Assembly: GCA_965198915.1 (NCBI GenBank)
Contig: CBDAQC010000002.1
Location: 186,001-250,000 of the forward strand
Reading direction: 5' to 3'
Origin: BOG-908 sp965198915
Lineage (GTDB): Bacteria; Pseudomonadota; Alphaproteobacteria; Acetobacterales; Acetobacteraceae
Length of the DNA stretch: 64,000 nucleotides
Below are positions 8,383 to 17,474 of the stretch, piece by piece. The notes beneath the pieces are model-generated. The model was not told the origin of the DNA, did no database searches, and was given only the letters and a program-made list of their open reading frames with translations. Numbering within the stretch: the stretch's first letter is position 1; each line of letters opens with the position of its first letter. Position numbers and translations under genes: made by a program.

Positions 8383-9234
8383 TCAATGCGTCGGCTGGGC
8401 CGGGGTGGCGGCGGCGAGCGCGGGCGGCGTGCCCCAATCCTTGGGAAGCTTGGCAGGGTCGATGCCGTCCTCGGGGATCTGCACGGTCGGCATCAGCTTG
8501 TTGAGCTGAGCCACCACCTGGTCGGTGATGTCGAACTCGGGGATGTTCAGCGCCACCTGGCTGCGGTGCAGCACCACGTTCATGTTGTGGCTCTCGGCCA
8601 CCTGGCGAATCACCGCCACCAGCGTGCTCTCGATCTGGTTCAGCGCCACCTGGCCGGCTTCCGCGATGATGCGGTTGCGGTCCTGCAAGCCGCGGCGGTC
8701 GGCGTTCACCCGTTCGCGCAGCGCCCGCTCGCGGGCGCGGCCCTGGTCAGGCGTCAGCTTCGGGGCGTCTGCCTGGAGCGCCTGCTCCATCGCGCGCCAG
8801 CTTGCCTGGGCGTGCTCCACGTCCAGGCGCAGCTTCTCCTTGCGGGCGCCGATCACGCGCTGGATGATCTGCGCGGCGTTGGACTGGCGCATCACGTCCG
8901 GCACGCCGAGCACGCCGATGATCACGGTGGGCGGCGACGCCACCTTCGGCAGTGCCGGCAAAGTGGGCACAGGCGGCGTGGGCAGCGGCGGCAAAGGCTG
9001 CTGCTGCTGGGCCTGTTCCTCGGGCACCTGCTCCGGCTCGGGCGCCAGGGGTGCGGCGGCCACCGGCACCGGACGCGCTGTGCGTGGTGTGCGGGCGGGT
9101 GCGGCCGTGTGCGGGGCGGCGGGTGTCGGCGGGATGAAGTAGCCGGGGCTGCTCTGGGCGTAGGCGGGCAGCGCTGCGAGCAAAATCAACAAGGAAGCAA
9201 GGCAGGCCGCGTTGGCAAGGGGTGTGCGTGTCAT
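8383..9234 (-). CDS. OmpH/Skp-family periplasmic chaperone-like protein
   Basis: 283 residues. Signal peptide at residues 1-26 (core CLASLLILLAAL, cleavage after PAYA). A proline-rich, low-complexity linker follows (residues 30-95, with PPTPAAP and PLPPLPTPPVPTLP), then VIIGVLGVPDVMRQSNAAQI and a helical region with heptad character (KEKLRLDVEHAQASWRAMEQ to EAGQVALNQIE), as in Skp/OmpH, which hold unfolded outer-membrane proteins in the periplasm. Skp proteins are normally about 160-200 residues; the proline-rich insertion explains the extra length. The ATG overlaps the bamA stop by 4 bases. Position between bamA and lpxD is the classical skp place. Confidence 0.82.
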   Translation of the reverse strand: MTRTPLANAACLASLLILLAALPAYAQSSPGYFIPPTPAAPHTAAPARTPRTARPVPVAAAPLAPEPEQVPEEQAQQQQPLPPLPTPPVPTLPALPKVASPPTVIIGVLGVPDVMRQSNAAQIIQRVIGARKEKLRLDVEHAQASWRAMEQALQADAPKLTPDQGRARERALRERVNADRRGLQDRNRIIAEAGQVALNQIESTLVAVIRQVAESHNMNVVLHRSQVALNIPEFDITDQVVAQLNKLMPTVQIPEDGIDPAKLPKDWGTPPALAAATPAQPTH

Positions 9235-11858
9235 TGGAACCTCGTTCCGAAACCGAATTTGAAGACCTGTGTCTGGTCGTAGGGTTGCTTGACCAGCGGG
9301 ATGCCGAAATCGATGTTGATCAGGCCGAACGGGCTCTTCCACGAAATGCCGACGCCGGCCGACACGCGTATCCCGCCGCCGTCGTAGAAGCACTGACCGA
9401 TCGAGTCGCCGTGTTCGTCCACGATGTGTCCGTGCACGCGCGGCAGGGTCGCCAGGCAGCTATTGGCGGCATTCGGCGGCACGTTCAGGCCGGACAGCCC
9501 GCCGGAATCGACGAAGGTGCGGCCGGTCAGGCCGAAATCGGCAGGCACGGGCAGCGGAAAGTGCAGCTCGGTACTCTGCGTGTAGATGAAGTTGCCGCCG
9601 ATACTGTCGCTGCCGTGGTAGAAGATCTCGTCGACGGGGCAACCGCCGACCGGTCCCTTGGGCGCGTTCTCCAGGCAGGTGGAGTAGGCCACCGAATGCG
9701 GGCCCACGCCCTGGTCGAGGAAGCCGCGCAGGTTGTCGCCGCCCAGGAAGAAGCGGTCGATGATGCGCTCCTTGCTCTGGAAATTGTCCAGATAGCCGGC
9801 ACCCTGGCTGAACGAGATGCCCCACAGCGAATTGCCGGTGAGGATGTCGAGCGGCAGGAAGTAGGTCGTGTCGATCTTCGAACGTAGATAATGCTCGTCG
9901 CCGCCGATGCCGGCCAGGTCGTTGCCGATACGTATGATGAAGCCGGTATGCGGCGCCACCCGGCTGTCGCGGTAGTCGAAGGACAGCGTCTGGCCGATCT
10001 GTGAGAGCAGCGAGTAGCCCGCCTCGTCCTGCACGTAGACGCTGGCGAACTCGCTGATGTTGTTCACATCGCGATCGCTGACGGTGTAGTTGAAAGCCTG
10101 GCTGATATGGTCGTTGTAGGAATAGCCCAGCCGGATCGACACGCCGTAGCGCGTCTCGCTGTAGTCGGACACGTACTGGTTGTTGTTGGTCAGGTAGAAG
10201 ATGTCGCCGCCGGCGACCAGGTTGCGGTCCAGGAAGTACGGATCGGTGGCGGAGATGTCCACCTGGCTCTGCCGTTCGGCGATTGTGCCGTTGATGCCGG
10301 CGTCTATCCCGGTGCCGATCAGGTTGTGCTGGCGCAGGCCGGCCTGGCCCAATATGCCGGAGGTGGTGGAATAGCCGCCGCCCAGCGAGAGCTCGCCGGT
10401 GGCCTTTTCCGTCAACTCGGTGTTGACCACCACGCGGTCGGCCGCCGAACCGGGCACCGGCGTCACCTTCACGTCGCTGAAATAGCCGAGATCGGTCAGG
10501 CGCTGCTTGGTCAGGCGGACCAGGGCGGGGTCGTTCGGATCGCCTTCGGCGAAGCGGAACTCGCGGCGAATGACACGGTCCCGGGTCACCGTGTTGCCGC
10601 TTATGTCGATGCGCTCCACGTAGGTGCGCGGGCCCTGGGCGATGTCGAACTCCAGGTCCACCAGGTGCTTCACCCGGTCACGCGCGATGCGCGGGTTGAC
10701 CACCAGGAACGGGTTGGCGTTGGCGCGGCGCACCGCGTCCTGGATCGTGTCGCTGCTCTTCTCGACCAGGTTGCCGTTGTAGAACGCGCCCTGCTCTTCC
10801 TTGATCAGGCCGGCATAGGGTTTGGCGTCCACCTTGGGCACGTTGCTTTTCACCGTCAGCTTGCCCACCCGGTAGCGCTCGCCCTCGCTGACCTGGAAGG
10901 TCAGGAAGAACGCCTGGCGCTCCGGCGACAGCTCGGCCACCGTGTTGGTAACCTGCACGTCCGCGTAGCCGTGTTCCAGGTAGAAGCGGCGTATCAACTC
11001 GCGGTCGAAGTTCACCCGCTCCGGGTTGAACTGGTCACTGCTGCTGAAGAAGCGCCACAGCCGCTCCTCGCGGCTGTCTATCACGCCCTTGAGGTCGCTT
11101 TCGGAGAAGGCGTGATTGCCTACGAAGACGATGCGGCTGATCTTGGTCTCCGGACCCTCGACGATCTTGAAGATCACGTTGACCCGGTTCTGCGGCAGGC
11201 GGGTGATGAACGGTTCCACGGTGGCGGCGAAGCGGCCCTTGCCGGCGTAGACGCCGAGCAGCTTGGTGCGGTCCTGCTGGGCCATGCGCACGGTGAACAC
11301 GGCGCGCGGGCGCAGCTCCAGCGCCTTGCGCAGGTCGTCTTCCTTGACGTTGTGGTTGCCCTCGAAACTGATGTTGTTGACCAGCGGGTTCTCGCGGACA
11401 TGCACCACCAGGGTGGAGCCGTCGCGGGTGATGCTGACGTCACTGAACAAGCCGGTGGCGTAGAGAGTGCGCAGGGAACGGTCCACGCGCTCGCTGTTGA
11501 ACGAGTCGCCCGGGGTGACCAGCATGTAAGAGAGGATCGTGCCCTCCTCGATACGCGCGTTGCCGACGATGCGTATGTTCTGGATGGCGTCGGCCGGGTT
11601 GCCGGGGGCCGCCGTGGCAGCAGCCGGGTGCACGGGGCGCGGCCGGCGGTGTGGGTGCGCGGGCGGACGGGGCGCCGGGGCCTGGCCGGGGGAGGCGGGC
11701 TGATCAGGCGAGGCAGGAGGGGCAGCCTGGCCGGCATCCTGCGCAGACGCGGTGCTGGTGGCGAGAAGGGGCAGCACGCAGATCGAGGCAAGCAGCGCGG
11801 CGCGTGAACGGTGCAACGAGGGACCCCCAGATGATCGACCGCCGACGCTGCAGTTCAT
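9231..11858 (-). CDS. bamA: Outer membrane protein assembly factor BamA
   Basis: 875 residues. BamA inserts beta-barrel proteins into the outer membrane. A signal peptide ends near residue 39 (STASA/Q); a proline-rich stretch to about residue 95 precedes five POTRA repeats (first at IQNIRIVGNARIEEGTILSY). The C-terminal barrel starts near TELTEKATGELSLGGGYS and includes FFLGGDNLRGF, a variant of the usual VRGF loop motif. The protein ends GFGTRFQ, so the usual terminal aromatic is second to last, which is slightly odd. Start choice: ATG at 11858 gives a long n-region; a TTG at 11816 with GGGGG upstream would give a tighter signal peptide. Longer upstream extension lacks sense. Confidence 0.95.
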   Translation of the reverse strand: MNCSVGGRSSGGPSLHRSRAALLASICVLPLLATSTASAQDAGQAAPPASPDQPASPGQAPAPRPPAHPHRRPRPVHPAAATAAPGNPADAIQNIRIVGNARIEEGTILSYMLVTPGDSFNSERVDRSLRTLYATGLFSDVSITRDGSTLVVHVRENPLVNNISFEGNHNVKEDDLRKALELRPRAVFTVRMAQQDRTKLLGVYAGKGRFAATVEPFITRLPQNRVNVIFKIVEGPETKISRIVFVGNHAFSESDLKGVIDSREERLWRFFSSSDQFNPERVNFDRELIRRFYLEHGYADVQVTNTVAELSPERQAFFLTFQVSEGERYRVGKLTVKSNVPKVDAKPYAGLIKEEQGAFYNGNLVEKSSDTIQDAVRRANANPFLVVNPRIARDRVKHLVDLEFDIAQGPRTYVERIDISGNTVTRDRVIRREFRFAEGDPNDPALVRLTKQRLTDLGYFSDVKVTPVPGSAADRVVVNTELTEKATGELSLGGGYSTTSGILGQAGLRQHNLIGTGIDAGINGTIAERQSQVDISATDPYFLDRNLVAGGDIFYLTNNNQYVSDYSETRYGVSIRLGYSYNDHISQAFNYTVSDRDVNNISEFASVYVQDEAGYSLLSQIGQTLSFDYRDSRVAPHTGFIIRIGNDLAGIGGDEHYLRSKIDTTYFLPLDILTGNSLWGISFSQGAGYLDNFQSKERIIDRFFLGGDNLRGFLDQGVGPHSVAYSTCLENAPKGPVGGCPVDEIFYHGSDSIGGNFIYTQSTELHFPLPVPADFGLTGRTFVDSGGLSGLNVPPNAANSCLATLPRVHGHIVDEHGDSIGQCFYDGGGIRVSAGVGISWKSPFGLINIDFGIPLVKQPYDQTQVFKFGFGTRFQ

Positions 11859-11884
11859 CGCAGGCGGTGGCGGGAGCGGCGCAT

Positions 11885-11890
11885 AATATA
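11885..11890 (-). promoter_or_regulatory. Possible -10 box upstream of bamA
   Basis: On the minus strand TATATT occurs in GGCTTATATTATGCG, 27 nt before the bamA ATG, within an otherwise GC-rich gap between rseP and bamA. No convincing -35 element is visible, so this is tentative. Confidence 0.3.
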
Positions 11891-12052
11891 AGCCGCGTCC
11901 GGTGCGGGCTACCCGAGAACGTGATCGCTGTCCATGCGGAGCATGGGGTCGTTGCAGTTGGTTGCTTGTCGGGCTGCCGAACGATGCCCGGCTGTGAAAA
12001 GCACCGTGGCGTTGGCCTCCGCCGCCGCTGCCCGCGGACGGCGGCATCCGAT

Positions 12053-13180
12053 TCAGCCGATTAGGTGCGCCACCCACTTCACCGCGCCCGTGTGCACCAG
12101 GTCATTCCAGGAGATGAACAGGAAGAACGATGCGATGAAGGCGAAGCCCAGGCGGTAGCCGTATTCCAGGGCGCGCGCCGGCAGCGGGCGCCCACGCACC
12201 GCCTCCGCCGCGTAGAACATCAGGTGGCCGCCATCCAGCACCGGGATCGGCAGCAGGTTCACCAGGCCCAGGTTGATCGACAGGAAGGCGGTGAACGTGA
12301 CCACCGCCACGAAGCCCAGCTTGGCTACCTGGCCGGCGATGACGAATACGCCGACCGGGCCCGCAAGCTCGTGCACGCCCTGTCCCGTGGTGATGATGTG
12401 CACCAGCCCGGTCAGTATCTGCCACAGCACCGCGCCGGTCCGCGCGACCCCCGCCACGATCGCCGTGCCGACCCCCAGCCTCTCGTAGGTTTCCGCGGCA
12501 CCGGCCGAGACGCCCAGCAGCCCTACCGACATATCGCCCGGCGTCTTCGGCTGAATCAGCACGTGCACGTCCAGGTCCTGCGTGCCGCGGTGTATGTCCA
12601 TGTCCAGCGTGCGGCCGGCGCTGGCGGCGACGATGCGCCGCATGTCCTCGAAGGCGGCGATCCTGGTGCCGTCGATGCTGCGTATGGCGTCACCCGGCTG
12701 CAGCCCGGCCAGGGCGGCGGAGCTTCCGGGCGCCACCTCCCCCACCACCGCCGGCGGGTTGTCCACCGCCACCGGCCGGCCGATCGTGGCATACAGCCCG
12801 GCGAACAGCACGGCGGCGAGCAGAAAGTTGGCAATCGGGCCGGCCGCCACGACGATGGCGCGGGAGAGCACGGATTTTTCGAAGAAGGCGTGGCCGTGGC
12901 GTATCGCTTCCTGATCCGTCGGCAGTTCGTCGCCCACGGACAGCGCCATGCCGTGCATCTTCACGAAGCCGCCGAGCGGCAGCAGGCACAGCTTCCAGAC
13001 CGTCTCGTGGCGGTCCGTCCAGGACAGCAGCTTGGGGCCGAAACCGATGGAGAACGCTTCGACATGGATGCCGCGCCAGCGGGCGGCGAGGTAGTGGCCC
13101 ATTTCGTGGATGAACACGAGCAGGCCGAGCACCACGAGCCGGCTGGCGACCATTTGCAGGACGTGGAGGATAGAGGACAT
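12053..13180 (-). CDS. rseP: Site-2 intramembrane zinc metalloprotease RseP
   Basis: 375 residues. RseP cleaves transmembrane anti-sigma factors and remnant signal peptides. The zinc site FIHEMGHYLAA (H25, E26, H29) lies in the first membrane segment; the third ligand is in LLPIPVLDGGHLMFY near the C-terminus. A single recognisable PDZ domain spans about residues 125-195 (GSSAALAGLQPGDAIRSIDG), against two in E. coli RseP, as usual in alphaproteobacteria. Further membrane segments surround ANFLLAAVLFAGLYATI and the C-terminal FAFIASFFLFISW. It lies between dxr and bamA, the conserved order. About 190 nt separate it from bamA. Confidence 0.95.
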   Translation of the reverse strand: MSSILHVLQMVASRLVVLGLLVFIHEMGHYLAARWRGIHVEAFSIGFGPKLLSWTDRHETVWKLCLLPLGGFVKMHGMALSVGDELPTDQEAIRHGHAFFEKSVLSRAIVVAAGPIANFLLAAVLFAGLYATIGRPVAVDNPPAVVGEVAPGSSAALAGLQPGDAIRSIDGTRIAAFEDMRRIVAASAGRTLDMDIHRGTQDLDVHVLIQPKTPGDMSVGLLGVSAGAAETYERLGVGTAIVAGVARTGAVLWQILTGLVHIITTGQGVHELAGPVGVFVIAGQVAKLGFVAVVTFTAFLSINLGLVNLLPIPVLDGGHLMFYAAEAVRGRPLPARALEYGYRLGFAFIASFFLFISWNDLVHTGAVKWVAHLIG

Positions 13181-13296
13181 CAGGTGCTCCGAACCAAGGC
13201 AGACCGTCTTATCTGAAAGACACGAAAGACCTCACACCATACCCTGGCGTGTTAAGTCTTCGTCACGGCCGTCGGGTAGATGGAGCTTGGTGCCTG

Positions 13297-13342
13297 GAGG
13301 AAGCAAGGCCTTCTTTTCCGGACAGACGAGCAACAAGCTTTG
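13297..13342. repeat. Family A half copy A16 (degenerate)
   Basis: GGAAGCAAGGCCTTCTTTTC followed by degraded sequence and CAACAAGCTTTG matches a left arm of family A. No right arm is visible before the dxr stop at 13384. It lies between dxr and rseP in the same operon. Confidence 0.55.
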
Positions 13343-13383
13343 ACGGCGCTGCCACGTCCGCAGCCGGGAGGATGCCTTCCTGC

Positions 13384-14553
13384 TCAGGCCGCGCGGGCCG
13401 AAGCGCGCCGCGCGGCGACAGCCTCCGCCGTGCGGCGTGCCTGGGCGTCCAGCGTCACGACCGCCTCCAGCGTGTCCGCGGGCGGGGTGCCTATGGAGGC
13501 GAGGGTCGCCTCGACCACCGCGGCGATGTCCAGCAGGCCGATCCTGCGGTCCAGGAAGGCGGCCACCGCCACCTCGTTGGCGGCGTTCAGTATCGTGGGC
13601 GCGCCGGCGCCTGCCCGCAGCGCCTCGCGCGCAAGGCGCAGGGCGGGAAAGCGGACCTCGTCCGGCGGCAGGAACTCCAGGCGGCCGACCTGGGCCAGGT
13701 TCAGCCGTGGCGAGGACGTGGCCAGGCGCGCCGGCCAGGCCAGCGTGTGGGCGATGGGTATGCGCATGTCCGGCGCACCCATCTGGGCGATGACGCTGCC
13801 GTCCTTGTAGCAGACCATGCCGTGGATGATCGATTGCGGATGAACCAGCACGTCGATCTCGTCGGAGGCGAGGCCGAACAGGCGGGCGGCCTCGATGACT
13901 TCCAGGCCCTTGTTGAACAGGGTAGCCGAATCGATGCTGATCTTGGCGCCCATGGACCAGACCGGGTGACGCAGGGCCGTCTCCGGCGTGGCGCGCGCCA
14001 TCTCCTCCAGGCTGGCGGTGCGGAACGGGCCGCCGGATGCGGTCAGGATGATGCGCTCCAGCCCGGCGCGGTCGCTGCCGGCGAGCGACTGGAAGATGGC
14101 GTTGTGTTCGGAGTCGACGGGCAGCAGCGTGGCGCCGGCCTGCGCCACGGCGCGCAGCATGACGTCGCCTGCCGAGACGATGGCCTCCTTGTTGGCCAGC
14201 GCCAGGGTGCGGCCGCCCTCGGCGGCGGCCAGAGTGGGCGCCAGGCCGGCGACCCCGGTGATGGCGGCCATTGTCCAGTCGGCACCCAGCCGGGCCGCTG
14301 CGAGCACGGCGTCCTGCCCGCAGGCCACGCGTATCCCGGAGCCGGCGAGGGCGGCCGACAGAGTGGCGTGCATGGAGGGATCGCTGCAGACGGCCAGCTC
14401 GGCACGCAGCAGGCGCGCCTGCGCGGCCAGGGCCTCGGAAGAGCTGTTGGCGACCAGCGCCAGGACACGGTAGCGATCCGGCGCGGCCGCGAGCAGATCG
14501 ACGGTGCTCTTGCCTATGCTGCCGGTGCTGCCGAGAATGGTTACGGTTCGCAT
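13384..14553 (-). CDS. dxr: 1-deoxy-D-xylulose 5-phosphate reductoisomerase
   Basis: 389 residues. Dxr converts DXP to MEP with NADPH, the second step of the non-mevalonate pathway. N-terminal TVTILGSTGSIGKST is the NADPH-binding fold; ALANKEAIVSAGD, LPVDSEHNAIFQ (metal/substrate acid residues) and ILTASGGPFR are the catalytic signatures. WSMGAKISIDSATLFNKGLE and LVHPQSIIHGMV follow. Together with ispG and uppS in this window it covers early and late isoprenoid steps. It sits between cdsA and rseP. Confidence 0.97.
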   Translation of the reverse strand: MRTVTILGSTGSIGKSTVDLLAAAPDRYRVLALVANSSSEALAAQARLLRAELAVCSDPSMHATLSAALAGSGIRVACGQDAVLAAARLGADWTMAAITGVAGLAPTLAAAEGGRTLALANKEAIVSAGDVMLRAVAQAGATLLPVDSEHNAIFQSLAGSDRAGLERIILTASGGPFRTASLEEMARATPETALRHPVWSMGAKISIDSATLFNKGLEVIEAARLFGLASDEIDVLVHPQSIIHGMVCYKDGSVIAQMGAPDMRIPIAHTLAWPARLATSSPRLNLAQVGRLEFLPPDEVRFPALRLAREALRAGAGAPTILNAANEVAVAAFLDRRIGLLDIAAVVEATLASIGTPPADTLEAVVTLDAQARRTAEAVAARRASARAA

Positions 14554-14668
14554 TGTTGCTCCGGAAGAAAACGAGCGATCCTGTTTCGTGACACGGGACC
14601 GGACAGGTTCTGCTCCTCCGACCGGGCCGCGCCCGGCCCATGTCGGTCAAGGATACGCCCCGCCGCCG

Positions 14669-15364
14669 TCACGGGCCAAACGCCAGCAGCAGGATCGCCA
14701 GAGCCGGCGCGGAGGTGAGCACGCCGTCCAGGCGGTCGAGCAGCCCGCCATGGCCCGGGATCAGGCGCCCGGAATCCTTCACGCCGAAGCGGCGCTTGAT
14801 GGCGCTCTCCAGCAGGTCGCCGGCCTGCGCGATGATGCTGAGAAGCAGGGCTACGGGGGCCACCAATGCCAGGCGTTCCGGCCAGGCCGCCATGCCGGCC
14901 AGCACGGCGATCAGCGTGCCGCCAATGGCACCCGACCAGGTCTTGCCCGGCGAGATCGACGGCGCCAGGCGCGGACCGCCGACCAGGCGGCCGACGAGGT
15001 AGGCGCCCACGTCACCGCCCCAGACGACGGAGGCGAGGAGCAGCACCCAGCGATGGCCGAAGGGCTCGGCGCGCAGCCAGATCAGGGCGGCCACGGCCGG
15101 AGCGATGTAGAAGCCGCCCAATACGAGCAGGCGGCGGGGACGGCCGGCGCAGAGGGCGGTCCATTCCACTGCCATGAGAAGGCCGAGCAGGCAGATGATC
15201 GCCGCCCATACGATGCCGCCGACCCACATGGCCCACAGTCCGATCGCGGCCAGCACGATGCCGGAGGCGGTGCGCACCCCGAGGTCGCGCCAGCGCGGGT
15301 CCTTCACGCCGGGCCCCGGCGGGCGTGCCAGGTCACTCAGGGCGCGCCCCGTAGCGCCTGTCAC
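14669..15364 (-). CDS. cdsA: Phosphatidate cytidylyltransferase
   Basis: 231 residues. CdsA makes CDP-diacylglycerol from phosphatidate and CTP in the inner membrane. The C-terminal signature is plain: SAIKRRFGVKDSGRLIPGHG followed by GLLDRLDG. Several hydrophobic segments precede it (GIVLAAIGLWAMWVGGIVWA, then AAIICLLGLLMAVEW). It is shorter than E. coli CdsA (285 aa). The listed GTG start overlaps the uppS 3' end by 32 nt and has no ribosome site; a second GTG at 15307 with GGGG just upstream would give 212 residues and clear the overlap. Confidence 0.92.
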   Translation of the reverse strand: MTGATGRALSDLARPPGPGVKDPRWRDLGVRTASGIVLAAIGLWAMWVGGIVWAAIICLLGLLMAVEWTALCAGRPRRLLVLGGFYIAPAVAALIWLRAEPFGHRWVLLLASVVWGGDVGAYLVGRLVGGPRLAPSISPGKTWSGAIGGTLIAVLAGMAAWPERLALVAPVALLLSIIAQAGDLLESAIKRRFGVKDSGRLIPGHGGLLDRLDGVLTSAPALAILLLAFGP

Positions 15365-16106
15365 GCCCGGCGTAGTCGGCCAGCGCGCTTTCGAAATGCG
15401 CCGCGTTGAAATCCGGCCAGAGCACTTCGGGAAACAGGTATTCGGCGTAGGCGGCCTGCCAGAGCAGGAAGTTTGAGACGCGCCGCTCGCCGCTGGTGCG
15501 TATGACCAGGTCGGGGTCGGGCATGCCCGCGGTGAACAGGAAGCTGCCGAAGCTGGCCTCGGTCAGCGCCATCGGATCCAGCAGGCCGGCGGCGGCGGCC
15601 TGGGCCACCGCGCGGGCAGCCGCCACGATCTCCGAGCGGCCGCCATAGGACAGCGCCACGGTGAGGTTGAGGCGGGTGTTGCCGGCGGTCAGCGCCTCGG
15701 CTTCCGCCAGCTCGCGGGCGATCTCAGGGCCGAAGCGGGCGCGGTCGCCAATCGCGCGCAGGCGCACCCGCTCGCTGTGCAGCTCGGCCACCTCGTGACG
15801 CAGGTAATGACGCAGCAGGCCGGTGAGGTCGCTCACCTCGTCGTCAGGGCGCTGCCAGTTCTCGCTGCTGAAGGCATAGATCGTCAGCCATTCGACGTTG
15901 TTGCGTATCGCCGCCTCTATGGTGCGGCGGACCGCCTGGGCACCGGCGCGGTGGCCGGCCACGCGCGGCAAATGGCGCGCGCTGGCCCAGCGGCCGTTGC
16001 CGTCCATGATGATGGCAACGTGGCGCGGCGTGTGGCGCGAGATGGGCGCCGCGTCGGCGGCGGCGTCCACCGTCCGTGCGGCAGGCCCGGTCCGGAGGAG
16101 GGCCAC
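15333..16106 (-). CDS. uppS: Polyprenyl diphosphate synthase (undecaprenyl-type, cis)
   Basis: 257 residues. UppS condenses isopentenyl units onto farnesyl diphosphate to make the C55 lipid carrier for peptidoglycan and LPS. HVAIIMDGNGRWA contains the catalytic Asp (D35); IYAFSSENWQRP, LTVALSYGGRSEI and DLVIRTSGERRVSNFLLWQ are the other family signatures. The start is chosen as the GTG at 16106, preceded by GAGGGGATC and placed 7 nt after the frr stop. The frame extends to a TTG at 16148 inside frr without a ribosome site. Some cis-prenyl synthases make other chain lengths. Confidence 0.95.
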   Translation of the reverse strand: MALLRTGPAARTVDAAADAAPISRHTPRHVAIIMDGNGRWASARHLPRVAGHRAGAQAVRRTIEAAIRNNVEWLTIYAFSSENWQRPDDEVSDLTGLLRHYLRHEVAELHSERVRLRAIGDRARFGPEIARELAEAEALTAGNTRLNLTVALSYGGRSEIVAAARAVAQAAAAGLLDPMALTEASFGSFLFTAGMPDPDLVIRTSGERRVSNFLLWQAAYAEYLFPEVLWPDFNAAHFESALADYAGRDRRYGARPE

Positions 16107-16113
16107 GATCCCC

Positions 16114-16680
16114 TCAGACCTGCTTGATTTCGCGTTCTTTGTCGGCAAGCGACTCGTCGACGCGCTTGATGTAGCCGTCGGTGAGCTTCTGCACCTGGTC
16201 GGACCAGTCCTTCACGTCGTCCTCGCTGATCTCGTGCTTCTTCTCGGCATTCTTGATCTGGTCCATGCCGTCCCGCCGCACGCCGCGCACGCTGACCCGG
16301 CAGGCCTCGGCGTATTTGCCGGCGGCGCGGGCGAGTTCGGTGCGCCGTTCGGCGGTGAGCTGCGGGATGGGCACGCGCACGATCTGGCCGTCCGCACCCG
16401 GGTTCAGGCCCAGGCCGGAATCGCGTATGGCGCGCTCCACCGCGCCCACCAGGCTGCGGTCCCATACCTGAACGGTGAGCATGCGTGGCTCCGGCACGCC
16501 GATCGTGCCCACCTGGGTGATCGGCACCTCGTTGCCGTAGGCTTCCACGCGCACCGGCTCCAGCAGGCCGGGGCTGGCGCGGCCAGCGCGCAGGCCGCCG
16601 AAATCGCGACGCAGCGTCTCCAGCGCGCCGTCCATGCGGCGGCTCAGATCCTCTTTCAGCGCGTTCAGGTCAGCAGGCAA
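16114..16680 (-). CDS. frr: Ribosome recycling factor
   Basis: 188 residues. RRF splits post-termination ribosomes together with EF-G. The sequence shows the family's three-helix bundle and beta domain: MDGALETLRRDFGGLRAGRA near the N-terminus, then EVPITQVGTIGVPEPRML, RRTELARAAGKYAE and KNAEKKHEISEDDVK. The start codon is a TTG; a perfect AAGGAG lies six bases upstream (16687-16692), and the N-terminal length matches the family, so the TTG is well supported. It is followed by uppS and preceded by pyrH. Confidence 0.96.
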   Translation of the reverse strand: MPADLNALKEDLSRRMDGALETLRRDFGGLRAGRASPGLLEPVRVEAYGNEVPITQVGTIGVPEPRMLTVQVWDRSLVGAVERAIRDSGLGLNPGADGQIVRVPIPQLTAERRTELARAAGKYAEACRVSVRGVRRDGMDQIKNAEKKHEISEDDVKDWSDQVQKLTDGYIKRVDESLADKEREIKQV

Positions 16681-16686
16681 ATCCGG

Positions 16687-16692
16687 CTCCTT
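16687..16692 (-). promoter_or_regulatory. Ribosome binding site that fixes the TTG start of frr
   Basis: AAGGAG on the minus strand, six bases before the TTG at 16680. It is a perfect anti-16S match, decides the rare start codon, and may offset its weak initiation. Confidence 0.8.
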
Positions 16693-16727
16693 CAGTCATC
16701 GGGCGGGCAATCGTCAGCGGGCAGCGG

Positions 16728-17447
16728 TCAGGCGGGTTCGGTGATCTTGGTGAACATGCCTTCGCCGCGCATCACCGCGGCGAAGGCGCCGGGCGCGTGT
16801 ATGTTGAAGACGATGATCGGCAGATTGTTCTCGCGCGCCAACGAAATGGCGGCGGCGTCCATCACGCCCAGGTCACGCGAGAGCACCTCGAGATAGGTCA
16901 GCTCGTCGTAGCGGCGGGCATCCGGGTCGCGCCTGGGGTCGGCGGAGTAGACGCCGTCCACCTGGGTGCCCTTGAGCAGCGCGTCGCAGCCCATCTCGGC
17001 GGCGCGCAGGGCGGCGGCGGTATCGGTGGTGAAGAACGGATTGCCGGTGCCGGCGGCGAAGATAACCACGCGGTTTTTCTCCATGTGGCGCTCGGCGCGG
17101 CGGCGTATGTAGGGCTCGCACACGCTGGCCATGGGTATGGCGGATTGCACGCGGGTTGGCGTGCCGCGCTTCTCCAGCGCGGTCTGCATGGCGAGCGCGT
17201 TCATCACGGTGGCCAGCATGCCCATGTGGTCCGCCTGGGCACGGTCCATGCCGCTGGCCGCCGCCGAGACGCCGCGGAAGATGTTGCCGCCGCCGATGAC
17301 CAGGCAGACTTCCACGCCCATGCGCACCACGTCGCCGACGTCCACGGCGATGCGGCCGACCATTTCGGTGTCCAGGCCATATTCGCGCTTGCCCATCAGG
17401 GCCTCGCCGGAAATCTTCAGCAGGACGCGCTTGTGGGCGGTGGGCAT
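16728..17447 (-). CDS. pyrH: UMP kinase
   Basis: 239 residues, the usual length. PyrH phosphorylates UMP to UDP as a hexamer of the amino acid kinase fold. KRVLLKISGEALMG, CLVIGGGNIFRG, ADHMGMLATVMNALAMQ, GTGNPFFTTDTAAALRA and LLKGTQVDGVYSADPR are all standard signatures. UDP feeds the UDP-sugar and lipid A precursors made by neighbouring genes. It lies in the rpsB-tsf-pyrH-frr order, but 159 nt containing repeat A2 separate it from tsf. Confidence 0.97.
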   Translation of the reverse strand: MPTAHKRVLLKISGEALMGKREYGLDTEMVGRIAVDVGDVVRMGVEVCLVIGGGNIFRGVSAAASGMDRAQADHMGMLATVMNALAMQTALEKRGTPTRVQSAIPMASVCEPYIRRRAERHMEKNRVVIFAAGTGNPFFTTDTAAALRAAEMGCDALLKGTQVDGVYSADPRRDPDARRYDELTYLEVLSRDLGVMDAAAISLARENNLPIIVFNIHAPGAFAAVMRGEGMFTKITEPA

Positions 17448-17474
17448 GCGCGGGAACCTACGTGGGCGGAGGGT

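Noticed and set aside
10107..11807. A 566-codon plus-strand open frame opposite bamA (and similar long antisense frames opposite ptsI, gyrB, hldE and others)
   Set aside because: These are third-position GC shadows: the residues are low-complexity (His, Arg, Gly, Ala, Val-rich), match no family, and the opposite strand holds a complete known gene.
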